A stretch of DNA of 46,672 nucleotides from Hymenobacter profundi. GTDB taxonomy: Bacteria > Bacteroidota > Bacteroidia > Cytophagales > Hymenobacteraceae. Positions 17,301-25,671 of this stretch are shown here, piece by piece. Below the pieces are notes generated by a model, which ran no database searches, was not told the DNA's origin, and saw nothing but the letters and a program-made list of their open reading frames with translations. Made by a program: the position numbers and the translations under genes. Positions within the stretch are counted from its first letter, which is position 1; each line of letters starts with the position of its first letter. Where the stretch lies: assembly GCF_019334315.1 (NCBI RefSeq), contig NZ_JAHWGL010000029.1:1-46672 (forward strand), written 5' to 3'.

Positions 17301-17483
17301 ATAGTTGCCATTCGCGTCTGTTGGTGCAGCCGTGGAGGTTCCTTTGAGGTGAACGGTTACTCCTGGCATCCCTTCGCCAGTGGTAACATCCGTTACTCGT
17401 CCTGTTACAGTTCTGTTTTGTGCCCACGCCTGGGTTAGCAGCGCCAGCATCAAAACAAAGCTGAGAAGTAAAGTTTTCTTCAT
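14340..17483 (-). CDS. SusC/RagA family TonB-linked outer membrane protein
   Basis: A 1047-residue TonB-dependent channel. It carries a signal peptide (about 1-21), then a carboxypeptidase-regulatory-like domain (GRVTDVTTGEGMPG, about 26-105) and a TonB-box-like segment NEVVVVAYGT. A plug domain follows with RIRGFSSVNYANDPLYVVDG and DAASTALYGSRATNGVV, then the long beta-barrel (about 240-1047). With SusD it forms the lidded import complex driven by TonB. It is transcribed before susD. The 1 kb upstream region (17484-18505) must hold its promoter and any control site. No sigma/anti-sigma pair is adjacent. Confidence 0.96.
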   Translation of the reverse strand: MKKTLLLSFVLMLALLTQAWAQNRTVTGRVTDVTTGEGMPGVTVHLKGTSTAAPTDANGNYTIGVPAGEATLVFTFIGYVNKEVAVGNQSTLNVALASDSQNLNEVVVVAYGTADPATYTGSVTQIGAEKLSQRPVTNVTNAIAGQAAGVQVSGGSGQPGAGPDIRIRGFSSVNYANDPLYVVDGVPYTAGLSNLNPEDIESISILKDAASTALYGSRATNGVVMVTTKRGKKDQVQVNVRALQGVSSRAVPEYNRVSAQQYYPLMWEAYRNSLVNATTTREQASQRATNDIKGLLGYNPFNVPDNQIVGTDGTLNPNAQLLWGDDLDWEKALSRNGSRSDYTASFNGGSGKSNYYVSLGYLNDKGYLIKSDFERFSGRMNVNSDLTKWLKAGVNMNYTLSNSNQANTGSSTGFVNPFFFSRGIGPIYPVYQHDPATGAYVLDAQGDRVYDLGGSSPTMTRPVYPGRHIVAETQYNNNLYRRNVLGGRTYGEITFLKDFKFTGNFAIDITNYEEQTYDNTIVGDGAPAGRAGRRLYNLTSYTANQLLNYNKTLAGMHNVEVLLGHENYNRSFDDLNGSKSGEIIADNTELQNFGTTNSFNTYHQDHRIESYFGRANYTFDDRYTVSGSYRRDGSSRFYEDVRWGSFWSVGGSWRLDKETFFTTPTWVDMLKLRSSYGQVGNENLSNSDGTLYYAWQALYTLGRNNAAEPGFSQATLGNQGLVWEKNNSFDVGMEFFLFRNRLTGTVEYFNRTSKDLLFEVPLPLSSGVANRIENIGSMYNRGVEIRLAGDIIKTKAFTWNLDVNWTTYKNEITKLPYTELVDGTKKLKVGHSLQEFWLREYYGVDPENGDALYRANAYNESNSKVIGTDTVTSNFNNARYHYAGTAIPKFAGGITNTFAYKGFTLSALLTYSVGGKFYDSQYATLMNHGTYGGAMHEDMLGRWQNPGDITNVPRLQVGNTNNLAAASDRFLIDASYLNFRSVSLGYSIPAALSTRLKLRNVNIFATGENLALITKRKGMNVAQTFSGTTSAVYVPARVLSLGMNLSL

Positions 17484-18505
17484 GCGGAATTGGGTTTAAG
17501 TAGATGTGTATTCTGTCGTTTTCAGGCTCTTGCAATAGTGGTTGCTATCAAGCAACAAATGCTTGATTCATTCTTTGGGACATAACAACAGCTCAAAAAT
17601 CTTTTCAAACCTTTCTATAAGTGCTTTTCTCAAAAAGCACCAGGGTAGGGTAGTCATTCAATGGCGATAAGCTGTTCGTTAAGCACTGTAGAACAACAGC
17701 CAGAATGGGTAGAGCACCAAGAAAGCGTATTCGTATTAGCGAATACGTGGTGGGTAACGTGCTCTCTTAAATCAGTAAACTTTTCAAATATCCTTTACAG
17801 TGAGGACAAATACTCTTGATTGAACTGGTTTTCGAAGGAGCATCAAACCTTTATTTGCAATCTATAGCGTACTGATAAGCACGCTATAGAAGGTAAGAAG
17901 GGTGTTGATTTCCTCGTAGAAAACTGAATGATTATTTGACAACATTTCAACGGATGAAGCGAATTAAGATCATAATCTCAAAAGATCCTATTATTCACAA
18001 GATGTTTTTTTCATGAAAAGGTATCGATTTCCTAATTTTATAGGTCAGCTCAGTTGATATATTTAAATATAAAGCGTTGTGTATAAATGTTTTATATTAT
18101 ATGTTGGAATTGATTCAAAAAATAGTCTGCAGCATTATAAGGAAGTATAGAAAAGCAAAGCCCGCATTTGTTTACGAACAGTTTCGTAAACAAATGCGGG
18201 CTTCAGTTATAAAGGGGAACGTATTCTACTTTTGTATATGCGAATATAGTGTCTAGAGTATTTAAAAAAGGTGTTTGAAAAGTTCCACTATGACCATTAT
18301 ACTACTAAAGCTGACTACTGTTTGTGTTTCAAGTTGAAGGAGTCTTGTTGTTGCTAGAGTTGTTTGTTATGCTCTGCTAATACGATTCAAACCAATACTT
18401 TTAGCTATAACAAGACCTGAAACTTCTTCTATTAGGCATGCAAGTGCACAACTACTCCACTACTACAGTGTGTAGCCACGAATGCAAGTAGTATGTATTG
18501 CTACA
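17484..18505. other. 1 kb gene-free, AT-rich stretch
   Basis: No convincing coding sequence is visible in 1022 nt on either strand. It contains a 21-bp perfect hairpin (18158-18203), an exact plus-strand TAnnTTTG box TACTTTTG at 18227-18234, and short palindromes such as TATAGCGTACTGATAAGCACGCTATA near 17863, which is only partly symmetric. Composition is clearly AT-richer than the flanks. It may hold the susC control region and possibly a small RNA. Confidence 0.55.
18158..18203. terminator. 21-bp perfect hairpin in the gene-free stretch
   Basis: Arms 18158-18178 and 18183-18203 pair perfectly around CAGT. On the minus strand it is followed by GCTTTTCTAT, a weak U-tract. It lies 300 nt beyond the bestrophin-like gene's stop, so it could end that transcript or an unseen small RNA. 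Confidence 0.55.
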
Positions 18506-19417
18506 TCAAATAATACGACCCCGATACCATCGGCGCGGAATATTCTCTTTGTCTTCTTCCAATAGCTGCCGCAAATTGATTTCGATGGTACGGGCTACGG
18601 CCGTCATAGGTGTGTCGGTGGGCGTATCGCTGAAGGGGTCTTGCAAGTAGCGGGCGGTGCGGTCCAGGAGTAGGAAGGCAACAGCGATGGTCATCAGCAC
18701 CGGGATTTCCCATAGGCCAATCGTTTCCACCAAACTCAGCGAAAGGGTAATCAGGAAAACATAGATCAGCACATGAATGAGTTGGCGGTAGCTGGAGGGA
18801 AATACGGTGTTCTTGATTCGCTCCGCGCCGCCCATTGCCTCCGTGTAACGCACGATAGTACTGTCAATCTGCACTTGCTGGAAAGGGTTAATAACGTCCT
18901 GCTGATACAATTCTTTCGTGTGCGCCGTGTGCAGCGCCAGAATCCCGACGGGCTTGTTGCTGTGTTTGCGCAGATAAGCCAAGTCTTGCTCCGGGAGAAA
19001 CTTGTCGAGGCCCGCTAGCCCATCCTGGCCGCGCAGGGACTGGCCCAGGCTGTAGCACCACGCTATCTGACGGTAGGCAAAGGCTTGCAAAGGCGAACCG
19101 AGGGTAGGGCTGCGCAACAGGTCGTTGGGCACAAAGTGCAGGATTTGTAGCACCAGCATCCGCGAGTCGTTCACGATGGCACCCCACAGCTTGCGCGCCT
19201 CCCACCACCGGTCGTACGATTGGTTGAGGTTAAAGGCCAGAAGCAACGAAATCAAGCTACCCAGGATGGTAGGCAGCTGCAAGGGAATCTCGGGGAGGTA
19301 GTCGCCCAGAAAATATTTCAGCAATTGAAACGAAAGGGAAATGACCAGTACCCGAATAATATCGGGCCACATGCGCGTGAGGATGTAGGCAACGGGTAGT
19401 TTGGTGTCGAGAAGCAT
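18506..19417 (-). CDS. bestrophin-family (UPF0187) membrane channel protein
   Basis: A 303-residue protein with several membrane helices, e.g. IIRVLVISLSFQLLKYF near the N-terminus and LIHVLIYVFLITLSLSLVET near residues 210-235. The bacterial bestrophin pattern LAFNLNQSYDRWWEARKLWG is present. Prokaryotic bestrophins form pentameric ion channels (cation- or anion-selective), and their physiological cargo is usually unknown. I start at MLLDTKLP (ATG at 19415-19417), since the longer frame adds an unlikely RRRVQ leader. It follows the TonB-dependent receptor gene by 80 nt on the same strand, so they may be co-transcribed. Confidence 0.87.
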   Translation of the reverse strand: MLLDTKLPVAYILTRMWPDIIRVLVISLSFQLLKYFLGDYLPEIPLQLPTILGSLISLLLAFNLNQSYDRWWEARKLWGAIVNDSRMLVLQILHFVPNDLLRSPTLGSPLQAFAYRQIAWCYSLGQSLRGQDGLAGLDKFLPEQDLAYLRKHSNKPVGILALHTAHTKELYQQDVINPFQQVQIDSTIVRYTEAMGGAERIKNTVFPSSYRQLIHVLIYVFLITLSLSLVETIGLWEIPVLMTIAVAFLLLDRTARYLQDPFSDTPTDTPMTAVARTIEINLRQLLEEDKENIPRRWYRGRII

Positions 19418-19497
19418 ACAGGAGGAGGGAAGAATGAGCTGAACTCTCCTCCTTAGACGCAAAGCGGCGCGGGTAGTTGTTTCCCTGTCGTACTTCC

Positions 19498-21969
19498 TTA
19501 AAACCCGCCCGTCCGGCGTAGTTCTTCGTCGGCTCCTACGGTGCGTTTGCGGGCAGCCGTTACCTTGCTACCCCCGAAGCGGTAGGTGAAGGCCAGGGTA
19601 GCTACGCGGCTGTCGAAGCGGTTGTAGAAGGTTTCACGGAAGTTGTCGTAAGTGGCCGTAGAGCGAATAGGCGTAGTGTAGAAAATGTCCGACACGTTCA
19701 GGCGCAGGGTAGCCTGCTTGTCCCACAAGGACTTCTGCACGCCGGCCGTCACCTGCCCGCGGCGGCGTACCACCTCAAAGGCCGCCACTTCCCGCGACTG
19801 GTACAGCCCCGTTACGTCCGCCGCCCAGCCACGCCCGAAGCTGAAGCTTTGGTTGGTGTTGAAGGTGAAAGCCGGACGACCCCTATCGAGGTTGGTGCCG
19901 GCCAGGTTGCCCAGGTAGCGACCATAGAACAACACCAGGTTGTTGTACATGGTCCAACTCTTGGAGACTTCCACGGGCGCCGTGAGCGTGAGCGTAAGGA
20001 AGTGCAGCGTGCCCAGATTGGCAAACTGATTCACCACCGTGCGGCCACCTTCGGGGGCGGGCTGCACCACATTTTGAATAAGGTTGCTGGTGCGGGCGTA
20101 ACCGAGGGTGCTGATGTATTTCTGCTGAAATGTGTGCGTCAGCTCCAGGTTGTAGCTGGTCTGGGGCCGCAAGGCCGGGTTGCCCGACTGGTACGAGGTA
20201 GCATCAAAATACACCCGTAGCGGGTTAAGCTGCCCGTAGCTGGGCCGGTCGAGGCGGCGGCTCAGGGAGAGGGCCAGCTCATGCTGCTCCGAAAGCGTCC
20301 GCTTCACCGACAGATTTGGGAACAGCTGCAAATAGTGCCGCTCGTACCGCTCATTGCCCACCGACTGCCGGCTTAGGGTATTCGTTTGCTCGGCCCGCAA
20401 CCCCAGTTGGGTAATGGTTTTGGCCGTGGCTTGGCGCAGGCTGACATACGCCGCATTCACGTTTTCGTTGTAGCGGAAGCGGTTGGTTTTGTTAGGATCT
20501 AGGGTAGTCTGCTCCTCTACGGTGTTGGTAAATACGGCATCGTTGTCGGAGTTGATATAGGTGACCTTAGCGCCGGTTTCCAGGCGGGTGCGGTGGGGTA
20601 GGAGGCGGCTGTAATCAACCTTAGCCGACTGAATGGTGACGTGGTTTTGCTGGTCGCCATGCAGCACGTTGGTGGGGGTAGCGGGCAGCTCATACACGGT
20701 TGTCAGGACCAGCAGGCGGTCGGTAGTGTAGCGGGCTACATCCAGGTCGGCGGTCAGCTCCGGGGCGTTGGTGGAATCAGCAAACACATGGCGCAAATTC
20801 AGATTGCCGGCCAGGTTGGGGCGTTGCACGGTCTGGTCGGTAGTGGAGCTATAGCGCTCTTTCGCAAAACCGCCCCCCACTCCTGTATTTGTAATGAACG
20901 TTTGGTTGTTGCTGAAACTGGGCGTCTCACTCACCAGCCCACTCACGCTCACGCCCAGCAGCGTGCGCTTCGAGAGGTTGTAGTCCAGCCCCGCCTTCCA
21001 GCTGTGCGACTGCAAGTGGCTGGTATTGCGGTTGAACTGCTCGCTGGAGCCAAACGCCATACCGTCGCTGTAGAACTGCCGGTAGAAATCCAGGTCCAGG
21101 AAGTTGCGGCGGTCGGTGTAGGTATAGCTCCCGAACGCATTCAGGTTCTTACGCCGATGGTTCAGCGTGAGGCCGGTGGTGAACTTGCCGTAGCGCCCGC
21201 GCCCGTAACTGAGGTTGGCGGTGCCGTTGGTGCCCAGGCGCTGGTCTTTTTTGAGGTGAATGGCAACGACGCCGGCCCCACCTTGGGCATCGTACTTGGC
21301 AGGCGGGTTGCTGAGCAGCTCAATGCTGGCGAGTTGCTCGGCGGGTAGGGCGCGCAGATAGTCGGCCAGCTCCGTGCCGTTCATAGGGACGCGTTTGCCA
21401 TCGATAAGCACCAACAAGCCCTGCCGGCCACGCAGCGCTAAGTTGTCGGCGGCGTCTAGGGTTATGCCGGGGGCGCGGCCGAGCACGTCCAGCGAAGTAG
21501 CGCCGGCGCTTAAGGTGCTACCCTCCACGTTCACGATGGTGCGGTCGGCCTCACGTTCGTACAAAGGGCGGCGCGCTTCCACCGTCACCTCACGCAAGGT
21601 AGCGGCAGCGCTAGGCTGCATCACGAGCGGGCCAAGGGTTTGCGGTTGACCAGTTGCCGACACGGGCATGCTCCAAACGCGGATATACCCTACCAGTGCT
21701 ACCGATACCAAGTATTCCCCCGTTGGCAAAGTGGGTAGGACAAAGCGCCCTTGAGCATCACAGAACTCCGTTTTAACCGCTGTTGAGTCGGCGGCGCGAT
21801 GCAGCGTAACGGTGGCGTATTCCAACGGCTGCCCGGCGGCATCGCGCACGGTGCCGGTGAGGGTAGGGGTAGTCTGGGCATGCAGTTGCGGCACGGTTGT
21901 CACGCATCCTACTGCAACTAGACTCGTAAGGAAACGTTTTGTCAATAGCCGCGCAACATAATGACGCAT
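19498..21969 (-). CDS. TonB-dependent receptor, outer membrane beta-barrel family
   Basis: About 823 residues from the ATG at 21967-21969 (MRHYVARLLTKRF). A signal peptide ends near LHAQ (residue 31). A carboxypeptidase-regulatory-like domain follows (GTVRDAAGQPLEYATVTL, about 38-125). A plug-like region has DVLGRAPGITLDAADNLALR and LVLIDGKRVPMNG, and a long barrel ends with LAFTYRFGGSKV. This is the outer-membrane-beta-barrel-3 type with no SusD partner. Such receptors take up metal chelates, peptides or other ligands, and the cargo is not inferable. The open frame extends 25 codons upstream through an implausible leader. Confidence 0.92.
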   Translation of the reverse strand: MRHYVARLLTKRFLTSLVAVGCVTTVPQLHAQTTPTLTGTVRDAAGQPLEYATVTLHRAADSTAVKTEFCDAQGRFVLPTLPTGEYLVSVALVGYIRVWSMPVSATGQPQTLGPLVMQPSAAATLREVTVEARRPLYEREADRTIVNVEGSTLSAGATSLDVLGRAPGITLDAADNLALRGRQGLLVLIDGKRVPMNGTELADYLRALPAEQLASIELLSNPPAKYDAQGGAGVVAIHLKKDQRLGTNGTANLSYGRGRYGKFTTGLTLNHRRKNLNAFGSYTYTDRRNFLDLDFYRQFYSDGMAFGSSEQFNRNTSHLQSHSWKAGLDYNLSKRTLLGVSVSGLVSETPSFSNNQTFITNTGVGGGFAKERYSSTTDQTVQRPNLAGNLNLRHVFADSTNAPELTADLDVARYTTDRLLVLTTVYELPATPTNVLHGDQQNHVTIQSAKVDYSRLLPHRTRLETGAKVTYINSDNDAVFTNTVEEQTTLDPNKTNRFRYNENVNAAYVSLRQATAKTITQLGLRAEQTNTLSRQSVGNERYERHYLQLFPNLSVKRTLSEQHELALSLSRRLDRPSYGQLNPLRVYFDATSYQSGNPALRPQTSYNLELTHTFQQKYISTLGYARTSNLIQNVVQPAPEGGRTVVNQFANLGTLHFLTLTLTAPVEVSKSWTMYNNLVLFYGRYLGNLAGTNLDRGRPAFTFNTNQSFSFGRGWAADVTGLYQSREVAAFEVVRRRGQVTAGVQKSLWDKQATLRLNVSDIFYTTPIRSTATYDNFRETFYNRFDSRVATLAFTYRFGGSKVTAARKRTVGADEELRRTGGF

Positions 21970-22287
21970 GAAAGAAAAAATGTACAGGTAATAAGATAAA
22001 ACACGGGTATTGCAATAAAGTAGGTAGGGCGGAGGGCAGTGCAAATCAGTTCGTGAAAGAAGGCAAATCAGCAGACGCTTACCAACTCTCAGATGAACCT
22101 AATTGCAAGAATATGCTATTAAAAAGTAAAATCATACAACTCATGCATGACTTTTATTAATAGAAGCATAATCTACCTCTATAATACAGCAGATTCACTC
22201 TAAAACGAAATCGGCCCGATGCGGGGCTGACTATTGCTACAGCAATAGTCAGCCCCGCATCGGGCCGAACAAGCAACGGAAATACCT
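21970..22287. other. intergenic region between receptor and aminotransferase
   Basis: These 318 nt hold the long aminotransferase terminator (22211-22268). The remainder (21970-22210) is AT-rich and without a gene, and must include the start signals of the receptor gene. Confidence 0.5.
22211..22268 (-). terminator. 28-bp perfect hairpin terminator of the aminotransferase gene
   Basis: Arms 22211-22238 and 22241-22268 are perfect complements with only two bases between them, so the real loop is about 6 to 8 nt. On the minus strand it is followed by CGTTTTAGAG. It begins 20 nt after the aminotransferase stop. Confidence 0.8.
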
Positions 22288-23544
22288 CTATTGCAGTGCG
22301 TCTAGAGCCGCCTGCAACCGCGGCAGCGCCGCCTCAATCGACTCCAACGACGCCCCGCCCACCGACATACGGAACCACGGCGCCGTGTCGCTGGTGCCAA
22401 ACGCACTGAACGGCACCAGTGCCAACCGCGCCTCACTGATAAGGTAGGACGTTAATTCCTTGGTAGTAGTGAGCTGCTGACCCGCCGGCGTGGTTTTACC
22501 CAGCACATCCAACTTGGCCGTAAGGTAGATGGCGCCCATTGGCACAATGGCATCCACGGGGTAGCCTTGTGCTTTCAGGTTTTGCAAGCCGTCGTACAGC
22601 GTCGTTAAGCTCTGTTGAAGCTTGTCTTTGAACGTGGGGATGAACTCCTCTACGGCCGCATCGTTGGTGAGGTAGGCAGCGGTAGCCATCTGCTCGGCTT
22701 TGGGTGCCCAGGCGCCCACGTGGCCCAAAATAGCCTTCATCTTATCAATTATCACGGCCGGCCCAAAGGCATAGCCCACGCGCACGCCGGTAGCGGCCAG
22801 GCACTTCGAGATGCCGTCTATGTAAATAGTGTAGTCGCGCAACTCAGGGCGCAGGCTCACTGGGTCGAAATGCTGGGCGTCGCCGAAGGTCAGCATCCAG
22901 TAAATCTGGTCGTAGAGCAAATAGAGGGGCTTCTCGCCGGGTTGGCGGCGCTGGTTTTCGGCCACCACCAGGTCGCAGATTTCCAACAGCCCTTCGCGGG
23001 TGAACATGGTGCCCGTGGGATTCAGCGGAGAGCACAGGGCCAGTAGGGTAGCGCCCGGCAGGTGCGGGGCCAGCTCGGCGGCTGTGGGCATAAAGTTGTT
23101 TTCAGGCAGTGTTTCCACCATCACCGCCTCAGCGCCGGAGAGGTGGCAGTAGTGGTTGTTATTCCAGGAAGGAGTAGGGAATACTACCTTGTCGCCGGGG
23201 TCTACCAGGGCAAGGTAGGTAGCGTAGATGAGCGGCCGCGAGCCGCCGGCCACCAGCAAATCGTTGGGCGAGTAGTCCAGGCTCAGGCGCTGACGCAGGA
23301 AGTCAGCGGCGGCGGTGCGCAGGTCCAGCGTGCCGTTGGCAGGCGGGTAGTTGGTATGGCCGGCCGCGTAGGCATCCGTGATATTATCGCGCAGCTGCTC
23401 CGGAATGGGGAAGATGCTGGGGGTGAAGTCGCCAATGGTGAGGTTGCAAATCTGCTCCCCCTTGCGAATCATATCGTTTACTTCGTTGCCGATTTTGATG
23501 ATTTCGGAGCCGATGAGGCTGCCAGCCATGCGAGAAACTTGCAT
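22288..23544 (-). CDS. PLP-dependent class I/II aminotransferase
   Basis: A 418-residue fold-type I aminotransferase. PLP-binding Lys247 lies in IDGISKCLAATGVRVGYA, Asn175 in SPLNPTG and Asp212 in LLYDQIY, as in aspartate or aromatic aminotransferases. A C-terminal Arg in WFRMSVGG should bind the substrate carboxylate. Substrate specificity (aspartate, aromatic, kynurenine or other) cannot be read from the motifs alone. The sequence style (NLTIGDFTPSIFPIP) is that of a Bacteroidota aminotransferase group. It is monocistronic, with a strong terminator. Confidence 0.92.
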   Translation of the reverse strand: MQVSRMAGSLIGSEIIKIGNEVNDMIRKGEQICNLTIGDFTPSIFPIPEQLRDNITDAYAAGHTNYPPANGTLDLRTAAADFLRQRLSLDYSPNDLLVAGGSRPLIYATYLALVDPGDKVVFPTPSWNNNHYCHLSGAEAVMVETLPENNFMPTAAELAPHLPGATLLALCSPLNPTGTMFTREGLLEICDLVVAENQRRQPGEKPLYLLYDQIYWMLTFGDAQHFDPVSLRPELRDYTIYIDGISKCLAATGVRVGYAFGPAVIIDKMKAILGHVGAWAPKAEQMATAAYLTNDAAVEEFIPTFKDKLQQSLTTLYDGLQNLKAQGYPVDAIVPMGAIYLTAKLDVLGKTTPAGQQLTTTKELTSYLISEARLALVPFSAFGTSDTAPWFRMSVGGASLESIEAALPRLQAALDALQ

Positions 23545-23632
23545 TTGCGGGTCGTTAAGTGGTGACAGAGTAACTGCCCGCGAAGGTACGATGCAAGTAG
23601 TTGTGAGTTAGCTGGAATATCTGAACCAGTCC

Positions 23633-23729
23633 TGTCATCCTGACGAAGCAAGGACCTTATCACGTGCGAACGACAAGTATACTACGACTCTTTCGCACGT
23701 GATAAGGTCCTTGCTTCGTCAGGATGACA
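23633..23729. repeat. 38-bp perfect inverted repeat, GTCATCCTGACG family
   Basis: Arms 23633-23670 and 23692-23729 are perfect 38-nt reverse complements with a 21-nt loop. The arm shares GTCATCCTGA and AAGGACCTTATCACGTG with the element at 39-158, but has CGAAGCAAGG in the middle. It lies between two minus-strand genes. Confidence 0.85.
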
Positions 23730-23756
23730 AATATGCTTAAAGCAGAAACTACTACC

Positions 23757-24908
23757 TTATTTCTCCACCGCCGCCAGCACCCGCTTAATCAACTCATCGG
23801 GATTTCCATTATGCCAGCGCCACACAATGACAATATCATGCTCGGGGTCAATCCAGATGGTGTTGGAGCCGGCGCCCAGGGCCGCGAAGCTGGTGGCGGG
23901 AGCGTGGGGCCAGGCTTTTTGCTCTGTGTTCAGCCACCAAAGGTAGCCGTAGTCGGGGCCGATGGGGCCGCGGGTGGTGGCTTGCCGCACCCAGTCGCGC
24001 GATACGATCTGGCGGGTGCCCCACTGGCCCTGGCGCAGCAGCAGGTAGCCGAAGCGAGCCTCGTCGCGGGCGCTGATCCACAGACCCGCACCCCAGCGCG
24101 TGCCGCCACTCACCGAGGGTAGGGGCCGGCCCTTTATCATTACTATCGAGTTGAAGTAGGGCAAATATTGCCATGTGTCCGACGCCCCGATGGGGTCCAT
24201 GATCTGCTCCTTCACCACCTGGGGTAGGGGCTTTTGCCAAAGCGTGAGCAACGAGAGCGAGAAGCGGTTGATCCGCACATCGTTGTACTCCCAATAGGTG
24301 CCGGGCGCTTGCAGCGTGCGCGGCTTCCGCTCGCCTTTGCCAAAGGCCTCGTGCCCGATGAAGTCGGCATTCTTACCCCACAGCTCGCCTTCCCACTCGC
24401 TGGTCTGGCGGGCGTGCTGCTCCCACGTAATGGGCTGGTTGTGCGCCGAAGCGTAGCCGCCATCGGTCACATATTGCGCTACCGGATCATGAATGTCCTT
24501 GATCATTCCCTTGTCCAGCGTGATGCCCAACACCGTGGAGAGCATGCTCTTGGCCACGCTGTAGGTAGGGTCGGGGCGCTCCGTGTTGCCCCACTCGGCT
24601 ACAATATAGCCGTGGCACAGGATGAGGCCGTTGGTAGCGGCTCGGCCGGGTGGCAGCGGCCCCAGCGGCGTCCCGAAGATTTCGGCTTGGTTGCTGAAAT
24701 CGGGAGCAATCTGGGTGGTTTCCTGGCTTTTGGCGAAATCAATGGCCTCCGCGAGCCGGGTGGCATTTAGGCCTACTTGCTCAGGCGCGCGGGTTTTCCA
24801 GGCGTTGCCCCGGCCGGGGTAGTAGGTGTGGGTAGTGGTGCTGGTGGGTAGGTGCGAGCAAGCCAGCACGGGTAGCAACAGCAGGAGCAGGGCGTAGGGT
24901 TTGCGCAT
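23757..24908 (-). CDS. serine hydrolase, class C beta-lactamase-like lipoprotein
   Basis: A 383-residue protein of the beta-lactamase/transpeptidase-like fold. The signal is a lipoprotein one, with LLPVLAC (Cys17). The catalytic SxxK motif is S117-V-A-K120. YWEYNDVRIN fits the YxN motif. Members include AmpC-like lactamases, D-aminopeptidases and esterases. Without a clear third motif (KTG or HxG) I cannot choose, and penicillin hydrolysis is only one option. It stands alone on the minus strand between two palindromic elements. Confidence 0.88.
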   Translation of the reverse strand: MRKPYALLLLLLPVLACSHLPTSTTTHTYYPGRGNAWKTRAPEQVGLNATRLAEAIDFAKSQETTQIAPDFSNQAEIFGTPLGPLPPGRAATNGLILCHGYIVAEWGNTERPDPTYSVAKSMLSTVLGITLDKGMIKDIHDPVAQYVTDGGYASAHNQPITWEQHARQTSEWEGELWGKNADFIGHEAFGKGERKPRTLQAPGTYWEYNDVRINRFSLSLLTLWQKPLPQVVKEQIMDPIGASDTWQYLPYFNSIVMIKGRPLPSVSGGTRWGAGLWISARDEARFGYLLLRQGQWGTRQIVSRDWVRQATTRGPIGPDYGYLWWLNTEQKAWPHAPATSFAALGAGSNTIWIDPEHDIVIVWRWHNGNPDELIKRVLAAVEK

Positions 24909-25239
24909 AGGTAGGTGTGGTGTGGAGGAGGTAGAAAGCTACAATAAACTATTCGTGAATGGCATTTCGAGCTTGTCGGGAAAGCTTGCGTGCTGACAAA
25001 ATATATATATAGCGGCTTCACTACCCATACGGCCTAGAGCTGAGACCCTGGGCTAATCAGTGGAGCAGTTTCGCTACCCATGCGCCTCAAGGCTGAAGCT
25101 TTAGTAGATCAGTGGAACGGTAGACGAAACCGCTCCGTAGCCCAGGGATTCAGCCTTGGGGCGTATTTTATTCGGAGGAATATTCTTATGTCACCACTCC
25201 GGCAAAACTTTCGGAACTTGCGCCGCTTTATTTCATGCT
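24909..25239. other. divergent intergenic region holding a complex repeat
   Basis: Between the hydrolase and tsaE. The repeat at 25012-25163 occupies nearly half. The remainder (24909-25011) must hold hydrolase start signals, and 25164-25239 those of tsaE. No gene is seen. Confidence 0.6.
25012..25163. repeat. tandem plus inverted repeat, AAGGCTGAA...CTGGGCTA family
   Basis: Two imperfect direct copies (25012-25064 and 25065-25116, both ending ATCAGTGGA) are followed by an inverted copy (25117-25163). Read on the minus strand the inverted copy is CGCCCCAAGGCTGAATCCC, then TGGGCTACGGAGCGGTTTCG. It therefore resembles the CTGGGCTAATCAGTGGAGCA part of copy 1. No transposase is linked. Confidence 0.65.
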
Positions 25240-25671
25240 ATGGCGCAAGATCTGATCATTACCATTCCCTCATTGGAGGCTCTGCCCGAAGCCGCTGCCG
25301 CGTTGCGTGCCCACCTGGGCGTCGCTACCGTGCTGTGTTTTGAAGGGGAAATGGGCGCAGGTAAGACCACGTTTATTAAGGTATTGTGCGAAAGCATGGG
25401 CGTGCCAACGGACGAAATCAGCTCGCCTACCTTTTCGCTGGTCAACGAATACCGCGACGCCCAAAACCGCCCTATTTACCACTTTGATTTCTACCGCCTC
25501 AACGACCCGCAGGAAGCTGCACAGATGGGCGCACAGGAATACTTTGATTCGGGTTATCTTTGCCTGATAGAATGGCCCAGCCGCATAGCTGACTTGTTGC
25601 CGCCGGATTATCTCCTTCTTACCCTCACCGTTACCGGACCCTCCTCCCGAGAATTAAAAATTAAGAAGTGA
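25240..25671 (+). CDS. tsaE: tRNA threonylcarbamoyladenosine biosynthesis ATPase TsaE
   Basis: A 143-residue ATPase of the t6A pathway (TsaB-TsaD-TsaE), which modifies A37 of ANN-decoding tRNAs. Walker A is GEMGAGKTT (36-44), then SSPTFSLVNEY, the Walker B region YHFDFYRL with D83, and LIEWPSR. The start is the ATG at 25240 (MAQDLIITIP); the open frame upstream is not plausible. The last codons and stop (LKIKK) are encoded by the left arm of an AT-arm repeat. The alanine dehydrogenase homologue follows 97 nt later, so they are probably one operon. Confidence 0.95.
   Translation: MAQDLIITIPSLEALPEAAAALRAHLGVATVLCFEGEMGAGKTTFIKVLCESMGVPTDEISSPTFSLVNEYRDAQNRPIYHFDFYRLNDPQEAAQMGAQEYFDSGYLCLIEWPSRIADLLPPDYLLLTLTVTGPSSRELKIKK

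Noticed and set aside
12820..17483. Polysaccharide utilisation locus including GH125
   Set aside because: The GH125 gene is about 28 kb away on the same strand with unrelated genes between. No glycosidase or regulator adjoins susCD.
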